6,798 nucleotides of DNA from NCBI GenBank assembly GCA_003151215.1, contig PLXB01000176.1:2952-9749 (forward strand), given 5' to 3'. This document shows, piece by piece, positions 5,429-6,798 of the stretch. A program made the position numbers and the translations under genes. Each line of letters starts with the position of its first letter. The stretch's first letter is position 1. The DNA comes from Ignavibacteriota bacterium. GTDB lineage: Bacteria > Bacteroidota > Kapaibacteriia > Palsa-1295. The notes beneath the pieces are model-generated. The model worked only from the letters and a program-made list of their open reading frames with translations. It searched no databases and was not told the DNA's origin.

Positions 5429-6798
5429 TCACAAATTGGCGATCGCATATTCAATACGCTTGCATACTTCGTCCTTACCTATTACTTCAAGCATTTCAAA
5501 AACTCCGGGTCCCATGCCGACCCCGCTTACTGCAAGTCGCAGTGGATGAATAAGCTTCCCTGCTGAAATTGATTTTAATTCGGCATACGAACGGACAATT
5601 CCTTCGATCGAATCATGTGTCCACTCATCAAGTGATTTGAATTGCGGAAGCATTTCACCCATTCGATCTTTGGCTTCAGGAGTCCAATTCTTTACCTTGG
5701 ATTTTTCTTCGAACTCAGTAGGAGCTTTAAAGAAATAGCCGGCAAAATCGACAAAATCAAGCGTCGAACGTGCACGCTCCTGCATCAAATGAATAACTTT
5801 TTTCAAGTAATCTTCAGTTACTTCATACCCTCTTGCAGTTACTATTGGTTTTACAAGTACGAAGAGTTCATCCACCGATTTCTTTCGGATATACTCTGCA
5901 TTCGTCCAATCAAGCTTTTCTTTGCCGAAGATAGCGCCTGCTTTATTCACTTTCTCAAGATCGAATTGTGCGATAAGTTCTTCCATCGAATAGATCTCCT
6001 CTGTTGCAGAAGGATTCCAGCCGAGCAGAGCGACGAAATTAATAAGAGCATCCGGGAGATAACCCTTATCACGAAAATCCTCTACAGCTACATCGCCCTG
6101 ACGTTTGGAGAGTTTGCTGCGATCGGGATTCAGAAGCAACGGCAAATGTGCAAATTTCGGCATTGATTCTTCCCAGCCGAATGCACGGTAAAGAAGCACA
6201 TGCTTCGGAGTTGAAGAAAGCCACTCTTCTGCGCGGAGCACATGGGAGATCTTCATCAAATAATCATCGACGACATTCGCAAGGTGGTATGTAGGAAATC
6301 CGTCGGATTTCAGAAGGACCTGGTCATCAATTGTTTTCGAATCGAACGAGACATCTCCGCGAACAATATCATTGAAGGTTATCGTTTCGCCGAGCGGAAC
6401 ACGCAAACGTACAACATGCGGAATACCGGCTTCCATCTTTACTTCAACTTCCTCTTCGGTTAAATTCCTGCAATGGCGGTCATACATCGGCGGCTGCCCT
6501 GCTGCCTGCATCCTCTTACGAACTTCATCAAGCCTTTCAGGAGTGCAGAAACAAGGATATGCTTTGACATTCTTGATAAGCTCGTTGGCATATTTCCGAT
6601 AAAGATCGGTGCGTTCGGACTGAGTATAAGGACCAAATTCGCCACCCTGGACGGGACCTTCATCGAAGGTAATTCCTACCCACTCCATTGTGCGAAGCAG
6701 ATTCTCCACCGATCCCTCGACATAGCGCGTCCGATCAGTATCCTCAACCCGCAGAATATTCACGCCTCCATAATGCCTTGCAAAAAGAAAATTATACA
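5429..6798 (-). CDS. gltX: Glutamyl-tRNA synthetase, N-terminus cut by right window edge
   Basis: This class I aminoacyl-tRNA synthetase attaches glutamate to tRNA(Glu) in the cytoplasm. The frame is open to position 6798 and reads YNFLFARHYGG before NILRVEDTDRTRY, matching the family just after the HIGH motif. About 25 N-terminal residues, including HIGH, are therefore missing. GTG at 6763-6761 is an internal Val codon, not the start. The KMSKS-type loop is KLSKR at 6115-6101, followed by QGDVAVEDFRDKGYLPDALINFVALLGW in pieces typical of GluRS, and a helical anticodon-binding domain runs to the TGA stop. A zinc-finger-like insertion has CFC (6553-6545) and a later HCRN; the position where some relatives have His after CR is Asn, so zinc binding is uncertain. 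Roughly 456 residues are visible against a usual 470-500. Whether it is discriminating or also charges tRNA(Gln) cannot be told from what I can see. Confidence 0.97.
   Translation of the reverse strand, partial: YNFLFARHYGGVNILRVEDTDRTRYVEGSVENLLRTMEWVGITFDEGPVQGGEFGPYTQSERTDLYRKYANELIKNVKAYPCFCTPERLDEVRKRMQAAGQPPMYDRHCRNLTEEEVEVKMEAGIPHVVRLRVPLGETITFNDIVRGDVSFDSKTIDDQVLLKSDGFPTYHLANVVDDYLMKISHVLRAEEWLSSTPKHVLLYRAFGWEESMPKFAHLPLLLNPDRSKLSKRQGDVAVEDFRDKGYLPDALINFVALLGWNPSATEEIYSMEELIAQFDLEKVNKAGAIFGKEKLDWTNAEYIRKKSVDELFVLVKPIVTARGYEVTEDYLKKVIHLMQERARSTLDFVDFAGYFFKAPTEFEEKSKVKNWTPEAKDRMGEMLPQFKSLDEWTHDSIEGIVRSYAELKSISAGKLIHPLRLAVSGVGMGPGVFEMLEVIGKDEVCKRIEYAIANL

Noticed and set aside
5642..6166. 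174-aa plus-strand open frame antisense to gltX
   Set aside because: It lies wholly inside the well-supported gltX gene, its product is Cys/Phe/Ile-rich with no recognisable domain, and the other large plus-strand frames (such as 2074-2538) behave the same way. They are shadows of the minus-strand genes.
6464..6553. Loss of a zinc ligand in GluRS (Asn after CR) as a functional defect
   Set aside because: Many bacterial GluRS lack the full zinc site and still work, and the rest of the protein is intact, so this is normal variation rather than decay.
6761..6763. GTG as the start codon of gltX
   Set aside because: The frame stays open to the window edge and the upstream residues YNFLFARHYGG match the GluRS N-terminal domain, so the gene is cut by the window rather than started here.

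Overview
All recognisable genes in this window lie on the minus strand, so transcription runs from the right edge to the left edge. The contents point to a Bacteroidota/Chlorobiota-type (FCB group) bacterium, perhaps Ignavibacteria- or Kapabacteria-like. The evidence is a secreted protein with a type IX secretion (T9SS) C-terminal sorting domain, an Omp28-like protein and a DUF6029-like outer-membrane protein. The exact lineage cannot be fixed from this sequence alone.

Layout in order of transcription: (1) gltX, glutamyl-tRNA synthetase, runs off the right edge and lacks only about its first 25 residues, including the HIGH motif. (2) After a 62-bp AT-rich gap with a promoter-like element comes an exported TlpA-like thioredoxin with a WCEPC active site. 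(3) 45 bp later is a GTG-started, 555-aa predicted outer-membrane beta-barrel of the DUF6029 type. (4) After a 69-bp, very AT-rich gap with an extended -10 promoter and overlapping palindromes comes a secreted Omp28-like protein with a CGNC thioredoxin-type motif and a T9SS tail. (5) 8 bp later is a Nif3/YqfO-family dinuclear-metal protein. (6) 9 bp later is a coiled-coil protein with a C4 zinc ribbon. (7) Starting about 10 bp after that stop codon and running off the left edge is the 5' end of RNase P RNA (rnpB). No stretch longer than 69 bp lies between genes, and I saw no mobile element, CRISPR array, tRNA or strong intrinsic terminator.

The window looks like a housekeeping frame (gltX on one side; Nif3, zinc ribbon and rnpB on the other) around a three-gene envelope cassette: TlpA-like, DUF6029-like, Omp28-like/T9SS. 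All three cassette products carry signal peptides and all have an even number of cysteines in the mature part (2, 4 and 4). Two have thioredoxin-type CxxC motifs, and the barrel protein ends in a C-x4-C motif. My main hypothesis is that they form a cell-envelope thiol/disulfide module spanning periplasm, outer membrane and cell surface. The gene order and motifs are seen directly; the joint function is inference.
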